Assembly (NCBI RefSeq): GCF_000308835.1
Contig: NZ_BAGN01000006.1
Span: forward strand, 96,933-160,932
Source of the DNA: Nocardia vinacea NBRC 16497
GTDB lineage: Bacteria > Actinomycetota > Actinomycetes > Mycobacteriales > Mycobacteriaceae
Length of the DNA: 64,000 nucleotides
Direction of reading: 5' to 3'
This document shows positions 8,898 to 18,846 of this stretch, piece after piece; position 1 is the first letter of the stretch; the number at the start of each line of letters is the position of its first letter. The position numbers were made by a program, and so were the translations under genes. The notes beneath the pieces are model-generated. The model worked only from the letters and a program-made list of their open reading frames with translations. It was not told the DNA's origin and made no database searches.

Positions 8898-9883
8898 GAG
8901 CGCGTCGCAGTTCGGCATCCCGCCGCTCCCGAAAACCGGCGGGGTGCCTGCTCTTCATCGGTCTGGTAGTGCTCGTCGTCGTCATCGCGCTGCTGCTGTG
9001 GTTCGTGCTCGCCGGACCGCTGCGCAAGCCGAAGCCCGGTCCGAAGCCGCCGCCGCCACCGACCTCCCAGCCGGCCTGGTGTCCCGATGTGCAGATGATT
9101 TCGATACCCGGTACCTGGGAATCGAACAGCAACGACGATCCGCACAATCCGACGGCCAATCCGATCTCGTTGATGCTCAACGTCTCCGGGCCGGTATCGC
9201 AGCAGTTCCCGGAGGGACGGCTCGATGTCTACACCGTTCCGTACGTCGCGCAGTTCTCCAATCCGATCGCGATTCCGCCGGACGGCCAGCAGTCGTATAA
9301 CAACAGCCGTTCCGAGGGCTGGCAGCGCGCGCAGGACGCGATGGCGAATCGGTATCGCGACTGTCCGCTGACCACCTATGTGGTCGCCGGGTTCTCTCAG
9401 GGCGCGGTGATCGCGGGCGATATCGCCAACCAGATCGGCGCGGGCAAGGGACCGGTACCCGCGGACAAGGTGCTCGGCGTCATGCTGATCGCCGACGGCC
9501 GCCGCACCGGTGACAACGGACCGGGCCAGGCCATCCAGATCGGCACCGCGCCCACCGGAGTCGGCGCCGAGGTCTCGCTCAACGGGCTGAAGGTGCCCGG
9601 GATCACGATGACCGGTACCAGGTCGGGTGGGTTCGGCTCGCTCGCCGATCGCACATACACCATCTGCGCGCCGGGTGATCTGATCTGCGATTCGCCGCGC
9701 GATGCGTTGAGTCCCCTGAACATCGTCGGCAGCGTGCTGACCCTGGTCCACGCGATGGGCAACCCGGTGCACAGCCTCTACAACAGTTACGTAGTGGACG
9801 GCGATGGCACCACCGCGACACAGTGGACGGTGAACTGGGCCAACGGTTTGATAGAAGGAGCGCCACATCCGGCGCATGCTTGA
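8894..9883 (+). CDS. Cutinase-like lipase/thioesterase of the Rv3802c (Culp6) type
   Basis: Membrane-anchored serine hydrolase of 329 residues. One N-terminal transmembrane segment (CLLFIGLVVLVVVIALLLWF), then a Lys/Pro-rich linker (KPKPGPKPPPPP), then the cutinase domain. The nucleophile is Ser in GFSQGA; the acid lies in CAPGDLICD, and the catalytic His in VHAMGNPVHSLY. Rv3802c is essential in mycobacteria, has phospholipase and thioesterase activity and affects envelope lipid remodelling. The same gene neighbourhood (fbp genes before, fadD32-pks13-accD4 after) supports orthology. GTG start at 8894 overlaps the preceding stop. Confidence 0.9.
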   Translation: MRARRSSASRRSRKPAGCLLFIGLVVLVVVIALLLWFVLAGPLRKPKPGPKPPPPPTSQPAWCPDVQMISIPGTWESNSNDDPHNPTANPISLMLNVSGPVSQQFPEGRLDVYTVPYVAQFSNPIAIPPDGQQSYNNSRSEGWQRAQDAMANRYRDCPLTTYVVAGFSQGAVIAGDIANQIGAGKGPVPADKVLGVMLIADGRRTGDNGPGQAIQIGTAPTGVGAEVSLNGLKVPGITMTGTRSGGFGSLADRTYTICAPGDLICDSPRDALSPLNIVGSVLTLVHAMGNPVHSLYNSYVVDGDGTTATQWTVNWANGLIEGAPHPAHA

Positions 9884-9885
9884 CC

Positions 9886-10004
9886 GCCTCCCCGGGCCTT
9901 TTGCCGGTCGTGGGAGCCTCGACAGTGTCGTCGCGGGCCGGCGGTCGAGTGCGGGTGAGCCTCTGGGCGTACCCGGCGAGTTACCCATGTGCGCACGAAA
10001 TCAG
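9886..10004 (+). repeat. ~120-bp intergenic repeat, copy A
   Basis: Begins GCCTCCCCGG three bases after the cutinase gene stop, has TTTTGCCGGTCGTG and GTCGCGGGCCG within, and ends GGCGAGTTACCCATGT then ACGAAATCAG. Same orientation and layout as copies at 20989 and 31909, and the inverse of the copy at 21145. It fills most of the 315-base gap before the LLM oxidoreductase gene. Confidence 0.85.
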
Positions 10005-10198
10005 TTGTTGTCTTGGTGACTGGTCACATGAAACCCGCCTGATCGCGGTGCTAGTGACGCAAGCCTGGGCAACTACACACCACAACGCTGTAAAGTGCGC
10101 CTGATGATCGCGACGCCGGCCCTCGAGCCCCCAGAAGCGTGGGCACGATGCGGCCCGGCGGCGCGCCCACATTTCCTTACAGCCAGGAGCATGAGTTC

Positions 10199-11239
10199 AT
10201 GACAGAAGCCGCACCGGCCACCACGGCGAGCCGTGACGCGGATGCTGAGTTGACCGCGCTGGGTACTCCGCTGCGGCCCTTCCGCTTCGCGGCAGCGGGC
10301 GAGGGAAATAAGCAAGAGGGCGGGGCCAGGAAGTTCATCCAGACCGCGCAGACGGCCGAGGAGTACGGCTTCGACACCTTCGTCGTGCCGGATCACCTGG
10401 GTGACCAGATCGGCCCGATCGCCGCACTCGGCGCGCTGACCCAGGCCACCGAGCGGATCCGGCTGGGAACCTCGGTGCTGGCCAACGGCTTCCGGCATCC
10501 GGTGGTGCTGGCCAAGGACCTCGCCACCATCGATGTGCTGTCCAAGGGCCGCCTCGAGGTCGGCGTCGGCGCGGGCTGGAAGCAGGACGAATTCGTCGCG
10601 GCGGGTCTGCCGTACGAATCGCCGGGCGTGCGCCTTGCGAAGCTGGACGAGACCCTGACCATCCTCGATGTGCTGCTGCGTGGCCAGGAATGCACCTTCG
10701 ATGGCAAGTACTACCAGGTGAACGGCATCAAGGGCACGCCACGGCCGCGGCAGGGTCCGCGCCCGCCGATCTGCACCGGCGGTGGCGGTCCGAAAATGCT
10801 GCGTCTGGCCGCCAAGCACGCCGATATCGTTTCGGTCGTTCCGGTCACCACCAAGAACGGCAAGGGCCTGCTGTCCGGCATCACCTTGGAGAAGACCATC
10901 GAGAAGGTGAACCTGATCAAGGAAGCGGCGGGTGAGCGTTTCGCCGATATCGAGCTGAACTGGGCCATTACCGCGATCGTCATCACCGACGACCGGGAGA
11001 AGACCGCCGAGATGGCGCTGTCCGCGATCGAGCGCGGACTGCACCCGGACCTCGAGGTCGACGTAAAATTGTCGGTCGAGGAAATCCTCGCCTCGCCGTA
11101 TGTGGCGATCGGCACATTCGAGGAGATCGCCGAACAGATCCGTCAGGTGCGGCAACTCACATCGATGTCCTATGTCGGTGTGTTCCCAACCCAGATGGAC
11201 GCGTTCGCGCCGATTATTCCGCTGCTGCGGGGGGAGTGA
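10199..11239 (+). CDS. LLM-class F420-dependent oxidoreductase (probable)
   Basis: Luciferase-like TIM-barrel protein of 346 residues. LRPFRFAAAGEG opens the barrel; GFDTFVVPDHLGDQIGPIAALGAL, ERIRLGTSVLANGFRHP and GRLEVGVGAGWKQDEF are typical LLM family segments with the conserved WKQDEF cofactor region. The actinobacterial group this resembles uses F420 rather than FMN, but the cofactor is inferred from the family. The ATG at 10199 has AGGAG at 10185-10189. In M. tuberculosis nothing lies between the Rv3802c and fadD32 genes, so this gene with its adjacent repeat is an insertion in a conserved block, and no link to mycolate synthesis can be shown. Confidence 0.85.
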   Translation: MTEAAPATTASRDADAELTALGTPLRPFRFAAAGEGNKQEGGARKFIQTAQTAEEYGFDTFVVPDHLGDQIGPIAALGALTQATERIRLGTSVLANGFRHPVVLAKDLATIDVLSKGRLEVGVGAGWKQDEFVAAGLPYESPGVRLAKLDETLTILDVLLRGQECTFDGKYYQVNGIKGTPRPRQGPRPPICTGGGGPKMLRLAAKHADIVSVVPVTTKNGKGLLSGITLEKTIEKVNLIKEAAGERFADIELNWAITAIVITDDREKTAEMALSAIERGLHPDLEVDVKLSVEEILASPYVAIGTFEEIAEQIRQVRQLTSMSYVGVFPTQMDAFAPIIPLLRGE

Positions 11240-11431
11240 CCCGGTCTTCTCTGTAACATGACTCTGGTTTGAGAACATCTAGCCGATAGCGGTCTACCGC
11301 GCAGACCGCAATAAAATCTGCAGGCTGGCTCTCGCATGTAGAGCACCCGCGGGCGATAGCGAGTCGGGGCCTCACAGGTAACAGCGGCGTTGTCGCCGTC
11401 TTGCTGCGTGTGCCTCGGAGGAGATGAAGGA

Positions 11432-13348
11432 ATGGAAGAGACTTTCGACGATTACCTGGATGAGACCGGGAACATCCGTATTCCCGATGATCACACCCTG
11501 GTGGACCACGTCGAGAAGCACACCCGCAACGACGCGAACACCCTCGCGTACCGCTACATCGATTACTCGCGCGAGCGTGACGGTGAGGCGCAGGAGCTGA
11601 CGTGGCGTGAGTTCGGTATTCGGCTGCGCGCGGTGGCCGCTCGACTGCAACAGGTGACCAACCCGGGTGACCGGGTCGCGATCCTCGCCCCGCAGGGCCT
11701 GGATTACGTGATCTCCTTCTTCGCCGCGATCTACGCGGGCACCATCTCGGTGCCGCTGTTCGACCCGGACGAGCCGGGTCACACCGACCGCCTGCACGCG
11801 GTGCTCGGCGACTGCGAACCCTCGGCCATTCTGACCGCGAGCTCCTCCGCGGCCGGTGTGCGCCAGTTCTTCCGCTCGCTGCCCGCCGCCCAGCGTCCGC
11901 GCATCATCGCGGTCGACGCGATCCCGGACGCCGTCGGCGAGAGCTGGGTGCGTCCCGATGTCGCCGTCGATGACATCGCCTACCTGCAGTACACCTCGGG
12001 CTCCACGCGCGTCCCGGCCGGTGTCGAGATCACCCACCGGGCGGTCGGCACCAATCTGCTGCAGATGGTCGACGCGATCAACCTGGACTGGAACTCGCGC
12101 GGTGTCACCTGGCTGCCGCTATTCCACGATATGGGCCTGCTGACGGTGATCCTGCCCGCGGTCGGCGGCAAGTACATCACCATCATGTCGCCGAGCGCGT
12201 TCGTGCGCCGTCCGTACCGCTGGATCAAGGAACTGGCCGCACACAACGACGGCGCCGGAACCTTCGCCGCCGCACCGAACTTCGCCTTCGAGCACGCCGC
12301 CGCGCGTGGTCTGCCGAAGAACGGCGAATCGCTGGACCTGTCGAATGTCATCGGCCTGATCAACGGCAGTGAGCCGGTGACCACCTCGTCGATGAAGAAG
12401 TTCAACGACGCGTTCGCCCCGTACGGCCTGCCCAAGACCGCGATCAAGCCCTGCTACGGCATGGCCGAGGCGACGCTGTTCGTCTCCGCGACCAAGGCCG
12501 AGGACGAGGCCAAGGTCGTCTACGTCGACCGCAACGAGCTCAACGCCGGTCGCATGGTCAAGGTCGAGCAGGGCGCCGAGAACGCCATCGCGCAGGTCTC
12601 CTGCGGTTATGTCGCGCTGTCGCAGTGGGCCGCCATCGTCGATCCGGAGACCGTCGATTCCGACGGCGGCGGGCACGAGCTGGCCGACGGTCAGGTCGGT
12701 GAGATCTGGCTGCACGGCAACAATATGGGCATCGGCTACTGGGGTCGTCCGGACGAGACCGCAGCGACCTTCCACAACAAGGTCGCCCATCGTCTCACCG
12801 AGGGCAGCCACACCGAGGGCACCGCGGCCGACGCCAACTGGATGCGCACCGGCGACTACGGCGTGTACTTCGAGGGCGAGCTGTACATCACGGGGCGGGT
12901 GAAGGACCTCGTGATCGTCGACGGTCGCAACCACTACCCGCAGGACCTCGAGTTCTCCGCGCAGGAGGCCTCGAAGGCGCTGCGGCCCGGTTTCGTCGCC
13001 GCGTTCTCGGTACCCGCGAACCAGCTGCCCGCCGAGGTGTTCGAACAGGGCAGCCATTCCGGCCTGAGCTTCGATGCCGACGATGCCTCCGAGCAACTCG
13101 TCATCGTGGGCGAGCGCGGACCCGGCGCAGGCAAAGCCGACCCGCTGCCCATCGCCGACGCGGTCCGCGCGGCGGTATCCCAGCGTCACGGTGTGACCGT
13201 GCGCGACGTGCTCTTGGTTCCCGCGGGTTCGATTCCACGGACCTCCAGCGGCAAGATCGCTCGACGCGCCTGCAAGACTGCTTATCTGGAGGGAACGCTG
13301 CGGGGTGGTTACACCCAGCAGGCCTTCCCCGATGCACCGGAAGAGTAA
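11432..13348 (+). CDS. fadD32: FadD32 long-chain fatty-acyl-AMP ligase
   Basis: Activates the meromycolic chain as acyl-adenylate and passes it to the N-terminal carrier domain of Pks13. 638 residues from the ATG at 11432 (CGGAGGAG about 10 bases upstream; an in-frame ATG 42 bases earlier lacks a site). Adenylate-forming motifs are visible: [14 protein letters not shown] (P-loop), [30 protein letters not shown], and SGKIAR with the C-terminal Lys. The sequence fits the fatty-acyl-AMP-ligase group, which passes acyl chains to carrier proteins rather than CoA. It is immediately followed by pks13 and accD4 on the same strand, the conserved mycolate condensation operon. Confidence 0.96.
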   Translation: MEETFDDYLDETGNIRIPDDHTLVDHVEKHTRNDANTLAYRYIDYSRERDGEAQELTWREFGIRLRAVAARLQQVTNPGDRVAILAPQGLDYVISFFAAIYAGTISVPLFDPDEPGHTDRLHAVLGDCEPSAILTASSSAAGVRQFFRSLPAAQRPRIIAVDAIPDAVGESWVRPDVAVDDIAYLQYTSGSTRVPAGVEITHRAVGTNLLQMVDAINLDWNSRGVTWLPLFHDMGLLTVILPAVGGKYITIMSPSAFVRRPYRWIKELAAHNDGAGTFAAAPNFAFEHAAARGLPKNGESLDLSNVIGLINGSEPVTTSSMKKFNDAFAPYGLPKTAIKPCYGMAEATLFVSATKAEDEAKVVYVDRNELNAGRMVKVEQGAENAIAQVSCGYVALSQWAAIVDPETVDSDGGGHELADGQVGEIWLHGNNMGIGYWGRPDETAATFHNKVAHRLTEGSHTEGTAADANWMRTGDYGVYFEGELYITGRVKDLVIVDGRNHYPQDLEFSAQEASKALRPGFVAAFSVPANQLPAEVFEQGSHSGLSFDADDASEQLVIVGERGPGAGKADPLPIADAVRAAVSQRHGVTVRDVLLVPAGSIPRTSSGKIARRACKTAYLEGTLRGGYTQQAFPDAPEE

Positions 13349-13454
13349 TTGCCCGAGGGTGGCTCGACCCGAATATCGGCGCTCTGCGTGGCTTCCCACG
13401 TCAGACGTCGATTCGCGGCGCGCCCGGTACGCAGACAGGTAGCTTGAGGAACTG

Positions 13455-16400
13455 ATGGCTGACAACGAGGGCACGCCCGAACAGACGACCGAGATCGTGC
13501 TCGCCGATGCGGACGCGATCGATCCCACTGGCGCCGGAGACGTTTCGCAACCGGCCGCGCGGACCGATATATCCGTCGCGGAGCTGCGGGAGTGGCTGCG
13601 ACGCTGGGTCGCCGACGCGACCGGTCAATCGATCGAGCAGATCACGGTGGACCGGCCGATGGAGGAATTCGGGCTGGCCTCACGCGATGCCATCGCACTC
13701 GGCGGTGATATCGAAGAGCTGACCGGTGTGGTGCTGACGGCGACGATCGTCTATCAGCATCCGACCATCGCGTCGCTGGCCGAGGTTGTCGTCAACGGTG
13801 AGCCGGAGTTGCCGCTGGAATCCGCCGACGATTCGTTCTACACCGCCGGTTATCAGCCGGGCGAGGCGCACGATATCGCGATCGTCGGCCTGTCCACCCG
13901 GCTGCCGGGCGCGGGCGATACCCCCGAATCGACCTGGGAATTCCTGATCAACCGCGGTGACGCGATCCGGGAACTGCCAGCGGGACGCTGGGAGGAGTTC
14001 ACCGCCGACCCGGCGGTTGCGGCGAAGGTCGCCGAGGGCAATACGCTCGGCGGCTACCTCGACCAAGACGTCGTCAAGACCTTCGACGCGGAGTTCTTCG
14101 CGATGTCGCCGATCGAGGTCGAGCGGGTCGATCCGCAGCAGCGGCTCATGATGGAGCTGACCTGGGAAGCGTTGGAGCACGCGCGAATTCCCGCGAGTGA
14201 CCTCAAGGGCGAGTCGGTCGGTGTCTTCGTCGGCACCTCCACCAATGACTTCCAACTGGTGTCGGCACTCGGGCTTGGCCAATCCGATCCGACGGCGCCT
14301 GCCTCGGCCGACGCGTACGCGCTGACCGGCGGGTCCTCCGGCATCATCGCCAACCGGATCTCCTACTTCTATGACTTCCGCGGTCCGTCGGTCGCCGTCG
14401 ATACCGCCTGCTCGTCCACGCTGGTCGCGGTTCACCAAGCGGTGCGCGCACTGCGCGAGGGTGATGCCGACTTGGCCCTGGCAGGTGGCGTGAATATGTT
14501 GCTCGCGCCCGCGATTACCCTCGGCTTCGACTCGATCGGCGCGGTCGCGAAGAACGGTCGCATCAAGGCTTTCTCGTCCGATGCGGACGGCATGGTCCGG
14601 TCTGAGGGCGCGGGCCTGGTGGTCCTCAAGCGCCTGGCCGATGCCGAACGTGATGGCGATCGGATACTCGCCGTGATCAAGGGCTCGGCGGTCAATTCCG
14701 ACGGCCGGTCAAACGGCATCGTGGCGCCGAATCCGGATGCCCAGGCCGACGTACTGCGCCGCGCCTATCGCGATGCGGGCATCGCGCCCTCCACGGTCGA
14801 CTATATCGAGGCGCACGGTACCGGCACGCTGCTCGGCGATCCGATCGAGGCCGATGCGCTCGGACGGGTGATCGGCCGCGGCCGCGATGACGACAAGCCT
14901 GCGCTGCTCGGCTCGGCGAAGACGAACTTCGGCCACCTGGAGTCCGGTGCGGGCGCGGCCAGCTTGGCCAAGGTGATCATGGCGCTGCAGCACAATGTGC
15001 TGCCTCCGAACGTCAACTATGTCGGACCGAATCCGTATATCCCGTTCGATCAGGCCCACCTGAAGGTCGTCGACGAGCCGACCGAATTCCCGCGCTACAG
15101 CGGCACCGCGACCATTGGTATTTCCGGCTTCGGTTTCGGTGGCACCAATGCGCACGTCGTGGTGCAGGAGTACGTGCCAGCACAGGCTGCGGCTGTAGAG
15201 CCCGCGGTTACCGCGGCTGACGATCTCGTTTCCGATGACGAGACGACCGATGTGGTCGCTGAGGCGACCGAGGTTGTCGCTGAGGCGGAAGCAGTGGAAA
15301 CCGCGGCGCGCGAGGCCGAATGGTCCGATGAGCGGGAAGAGCCGCTGCCGGTGATCCTGGCGGTCTCGGCGTACCTGCCCTCGCGTCGTCGCCGTGCCGC
15401 CGCGGAGCTGGCTGACTGGCTGGAGACCGAGCAGGGCCGCAGTACTCCGCTCGCGGATGTGGCGCGATCGCTGGCCAAGCGCAGTCACTGGCGCTCCCGC
15501 GGGGTCGTGCTCGCCAAGACGCATGAAGAAGCTGTCGCCGGATTGCGCGCAGTCGCTGCAGGCAAGCCGGGTGCCGGTGTATTCACCGCGGATGCCCCGG
15601 CCGCGCAGGGCCCGGTCTGGGTGCTGTCCGGATTCGGCGCGCAGCACCGCAAGATGGGTAAGCAGCTCTACCTGGAGAATTCGATCTTCCGCAAGGCCGT
15701 CGACGAGGTCGACGAGCTGGTGCAGGACGAGGCCGGGTATTCGGTGCGCGAGATGATCCTGGACGACGCCCAGGATTACAACGTCGGCACCTCGCAGGTC
15801 GGCATCTTCACCATTCAGATCGGTCTGGCCGCACTGCTGCGCGCGCACGGCGCGCAACCCGATGCGGTGGTCGGTCATTCGATGGGTGAGGTGGCCGGAG
15901 CCTATATCTCCGGTGGTCTCGTGCTCGAGGATGCGGTGCGCGTGATCTGCGCCCGTTCGCGCCTGATGGGCGAGGGCGAGGCGATGATCAGCGATGACGA
16001 TGTGCGCAATATGGCGCTGGTCGAGCTGAGTGCCGCCGATGTCGAGGCGATGCTGGTCGACTATCCGGATGTCGAGTGCGCGGTGTACGCGGCGCCGACG
16101 AATACCGTGATCGGCGGCCCGCAGGATCAGGTCGCGGCCATCGTTGCCAAGGTCGAGGAGGCGGGCAAATTCGCTCGTGTGCTGGCGACCCGCGGCGCCG
16201 GGCACACCTCGCAGATGGATCCGCTGCTCGGCGAGTTGGCGGCGGAATTGGCCGGTATCGAGCCGACCAAGTTGACGGCGGGCCTGTACTCGACCGTCAA
16301 CAAGGAAGAGTTCTACCGGCCCGGCAGCGATCCGGTGCACGACGAGGCCTACTGGGTCAAGAACATGCGCCACTCGGTGTACTTCACCAATGCGGTGAAG

Positions 16401-18818
16401 CTCGCGGTGGACACCGGCCACACCACCTTCCTGGAATTGGCGCCGAATTCCGTTGCGCTGATGCAGGTTCTCGGCACGACCTTCGCGGCGGGTGTGCACG
16501 ATGCGCAGCTCATCCCGACGCTCAAGCGCAAGGAAGACGAGTCGGCGGGCGTAATCTCCGCGCTGGCCCAGCTTTACGTGCACGGGCATCGCGTGGATCT
16601 GCCGTCGCTGCTGCCCGCGGGCGACTACGCCGATATTCCGCGCACCGCATTCCTGCGCAAGCAGTACTGGCCGAAGGCGACGATGGCCGGTGGCAGCGGC
16701 AATGCCCGCGTGCCCGGTGCGCATGTCGCGCTGCCGGACGGTCGGCACGCGTGGGAGGTGCAGGCCTCGGCCGTCACCGATCTCGCGGTGCTGGTGAAAA
16801 CCGCTGCGGCACAGGTGCTCAGCGAGGTGTCGTTGGGTGCTTCGGTCCCGCACGCGGTGCTGCCGGCCACCGGAACGTTGACCACCACGTTGATCCCGCA
16901 CCTGGGTGGTGCGTCGGTGCAGGTGCATGCGCGCGCGGGTGCGAGCTTCCAGCTGCTGTTCGAGGCGGTCGTCGCCTCGGGGGCGCCGCTTCCCGAACCC
17001 GTTGTCGCCGCTGCGGTTCCGGGAGCCGAGGTCGCGACCACCGGGGACGCCGATCTCGAGATCGTCGAAACCTTCGGTGAGCGTTGGGATCCGGCGGGCA
17101 CCCAGACCCTGGAGGAGCGGCTGGCGCTGATCGTCGCCGAGTCGATGGGTTACGCGGTCGAGGATCTGCCGATGGAGATCCCGCTGATGGAGCTCGGCCT
17201 CGACTCGCTGATGGCCATGCGCATCAAGAACCGCGTCGAATACGAATTCGATATTCCGCAGCTGCAGATCCAGGCCGTGCGCGATGCCAACCTGAACGAG
17301 GTCGGCAAGGTGCTGCACTACGCGATCGAGCATCGCGACGAGGTGCAGGCAATCGCCGATAAGCAGGCGGCCGGTGAGGAGATCGCGGTCGACGGCGGAT
17401 TCATCGCTGCGGCGCGCGCTGCGGTTGCGGCGGGTGCGGATCCGGTGGCCGTGGTGGCGAATGCCGCTGCCGGTGAAGGGGTTTCGCTGGATGCCGAGAA
17501 CACCTCGGTGGAGGCGGAGGCCGAGAAGATCGTTGTCGAGGCCGAGACGGCCGCCGGTATCACTGGTGCCGCCGCGCCTGCCCCGGCCGCGCAGGTCGCT
17601 GCGGTCGAAGCGAACGAGGCCGCGATCGAACGCGCTCTGGACACCGAGAACACCACCGCGGTCGGCGCGGCCGAGACCGTGGCAGCTGCCGCGGCTCCCG
17701 CCGCCGCCGCGATCTTCGGTGGTCAGCCCGCCGGTGCCGAGGAAGACGATGTGCCGCCGCGCGACGCCGCCGAGCGGTTGACCTTCGCGACTTGGGCGAT
17801 CGTCACCGGTAAGTCGGCGGGTGGCATTTTCAATACCCTGCCGATCCTCGAAGAAGAGGTCGCCGAGAAGTTGGCGACCCGACTGACCGAGCGGGTCAAG
17901 GCCGAGGTCACCGTCGATGATGTGCTCGACTGCGAGACCATCGAGCAGCTCGCCGATATCGTGCGCGAACTGCAGAACAGCGGTGCCGATGTGGATGGGT
18001 TCGTGCGCCCGCTGCGGGCGCGCGCCGACGGCTCGAATGCGGTGCCGGTCTTCGTATTCCATCCATCGGGCGGCAACACGCTGGTCTACGAACCGCTGCT
18101 GAAGCGGCTTCCGGCCGATACCCCGATGTACGGTTTCGAGCGCGTCGAGGGCGATATCGCCGAGCGGGCGCGCCAGTACCTGCCCGAACTCCGCAAGATC
18201 CAAGGCAACGGTCCGTACGTGCTGTACGGCTGGTCGCTCGGCGCGGTGTTCGCGCTGCAGGTCGCCCAGTTGCTGCGCGCCGAGGGGGCCGATGTGCGCA
18301 TCGTCGGTCTGATCGACCTGGCCATCCCGACCGAGGGCGAGGACAACAGCCCGGAGGAGCGGGTCCGTCGCATCCAGCGCTATCAGGCATTTGCGAAGAA
18401 GACCTACGGGGTCGAGGGTGAACTCCCGCAGGAGCAGTTGGAAGAGCTCGCCGCGGCCTCCGATGAGGAGCAGTTCAAGATGGTGTCGGATCTGATCAAG
18501 ATCAGCGGCACCAAGATTCCCGGCGGTGTGCTCGAGCATCAGCGCACCTCGTGGATCGAGGGACGCCACCTGGCCAAGACCACGCCGAGCCATTACGAGG
18601 GCGATGTGGTGCTCTATCTCGCGGATCGCTACCACGACGGCATGATCGAGCTCGAGCCGCGGTACGCGGATCGTCGACCCAATGGTGGTTGGGATGAATA
18701 CATTCCGAACCTCGAGGTTATACATATCCCGGGTGACCACCTCCAGATCGTCGACGAGCCGCGGATCGGAAAGATCGGAGCCGACCTCACCGCGAAACTT
18801 GCTGTGATTGCCCCATAG
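13455..18818 (+). CDS. pks13: Pks13 mycolate condensing polyketide synthase
   Basis: Joins the activated meromycolate with a carboxylated fatty acyl chain to form the mycolic beta-keto ester precursor. 1787 residues with the full Pks13 order: N-terminal carrier domain (phosphopantetheine Ser76 in GLASRDA); ketosynthase from about 135 (Cys319 in DTACSS, His454 in EAHGTGT, His494 in NFGHLE); acyltransferase with Ser809 in GHSMGE; C-terminal carrier domain (Ser1251 in GLDSLMAM); an Ala/Glu-rich linker about 1320-1430; and thioesterase with Ser1594 in GWSLGA and His1762 in GDHLQIV. GAGGA lies just before the ATG. Follows fadD32 by 106 bases and precedes accD4 by 28, consistent with one transcript. 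Confidence 0.97.
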   Translation: MADNEGTPEQTTEIVLADADAIDPTGAGDVSQPAARTDISVAELREWLRRWVADATGQSIEQITVDRPMEEFGLASRDAIALGGDIEELTGVVLTATIVYQHPTIASLAEVVVNGEPELPLESADDSFYTAGYQPGEAHDIAIVGLSTRLPGAGDTPESTWEFLINRGDAIRELPAGRWEEFTADPAVAAKVAEGNTLGGYLDQDVVKTFDAEFFAMSPIEVERVDPQQRLMMELTWEALEHARIPASDLKGESVGVFVGTSTNDFQLVSALGLGQSDPTAPASADAYALTGGSSGIIANRISYFYDFRGPSVAVDTACSSTLVAVHQAVRALREGDADLALAGGVNMLLAPAITLGFDSIGAVAKNGRIKAFSSDADGMVRSEGAGLVVLKRLADAERDGDRILAVIKGSAVNSDGRSNGIVAPNPDAQADVLRRAYRDAGIAPSTVDYIEAHGTGTLLGDPIEADALGRVIGRGRDDDKPALLGSAKTNFGHLESGAGAASLAKVIMALQHNVLPPNVNYVGPNPYIPFDQAHLKVVDEPTEFPRYSGTATIGISGFGFGGTNAHVVVQEYVPAQAAAVEPAVTAADDLVSDDETTDVVAEATEVVAEAEAVETAAREAEWSDEREEPLPVILAVSAYLPSRRRRAAAELADWLETEQGRSTPLADVARSLAKRSHWRSRGVVLAKTHEEAVAGLRAVAAGKPGAGVFTADAPAAQGPVWVLSGFGAQHRKMGKQLYLENSIFRKAVDEVDELVQDEAGYSVREMILDDAQDYNVGTSQVGIFTIQIGLAALLRAHGAQPDAVVGHSMGEVAGAYISGGLVLEDAVRVICARSRLMGEGEAMISDDDVRNMALVELSAADVEAMLVDYPDVECAVYAAPTNTVIGGPQDQVAAIVAKVEEAGKFARVLATRGAGHTSQMDPLLGELAAELAGIEPTKLTAGLYSTVNKEEFYRPGSDPVHDEAYWVKNMRHSVYFTNAVKLAVDTGHTTFLELAPNSVALMQVLGTTFAAGVHDAQLIPTLKRKEDESAGVISALAQLYVHGHRVDLPSLLPAGDYADIPRTAFLRKQYWPKATMAGGSGNARVPGAHVALPDGRHAWEVQASAVTDLAVLVKTAAAQVLSEVSLGASVPHAVLPATGTLTTTLIPHLGGASVQVHARAGASFQLLFEAVVASGAPLPEPVVAAAVPGAEVATTGDADLEIVETFGERWDPAGTQTLEERLALIVAESMGYAVEDLPMEIPLMELGLDSLMAMRIKNRVEYEFDIPQLQIQAVRDANLNEVGKVLHYAIEHRDEVQAIADKQAAGEEIAVDGGFIAAARAAVAAGADPVAVVANAAAGEGVSLDAENTSVEAEAEKIVVEAETAAGITGAAAPAPAAQVAAVEANEAAIERALDTENTTAVGAAETVAAAAAPAAAAIFGGQPAGAEEDDVPPRDAAERLTFATWAIVTGKSAGGIFNTLPILEEEVAEKLATRLTERVKAEVTVDDVLDCETIEQLADIVRELQNSGADVDGFVRPLRARADGSNAVPVFVFHPSGGNTLVYEPLLKRLPADTPMYGFERVEGDIAERARQYLPELRKIQGNGPYVLYGWSLGAVFALQVAQLLRAEGADVRIVGLIDLAIPTEGEDNSPEERVRRIQRYQAFAKKTYGVEGELPQEQLEELAAASDEEQFKMVSDLIKISGTKIPGGVLEHQRTSWIEGRHLAKTTPSHYEGDVVLYLADRYHDGMIELEPRYADRRPNGGWDEYIPNLEVIHIPGDHLQIVDEPRIGKIGADLTAKLAVIAP

Positions 18819-18846
18819 GGGTGCACCACCTGATGAGAGGGTTTAA

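Noticed and set aside
8861..9988. - strand frame starting MGNSPGTP over the cutinase gene
   Set aside because: The MGNSPGTP start comes from the repeat end (ATGGGTAACTCGCCGGG) and recurs at other copies; it is not a protein signature.
14709..18740. 1343-codon open frame on the - strand opposite pks13
   Set aside because: Its protein is Arg/His/Gly-rich with no domain, and it mirrors a fully motif-supported gene; long antisense frames are usual in high-GC DNA.
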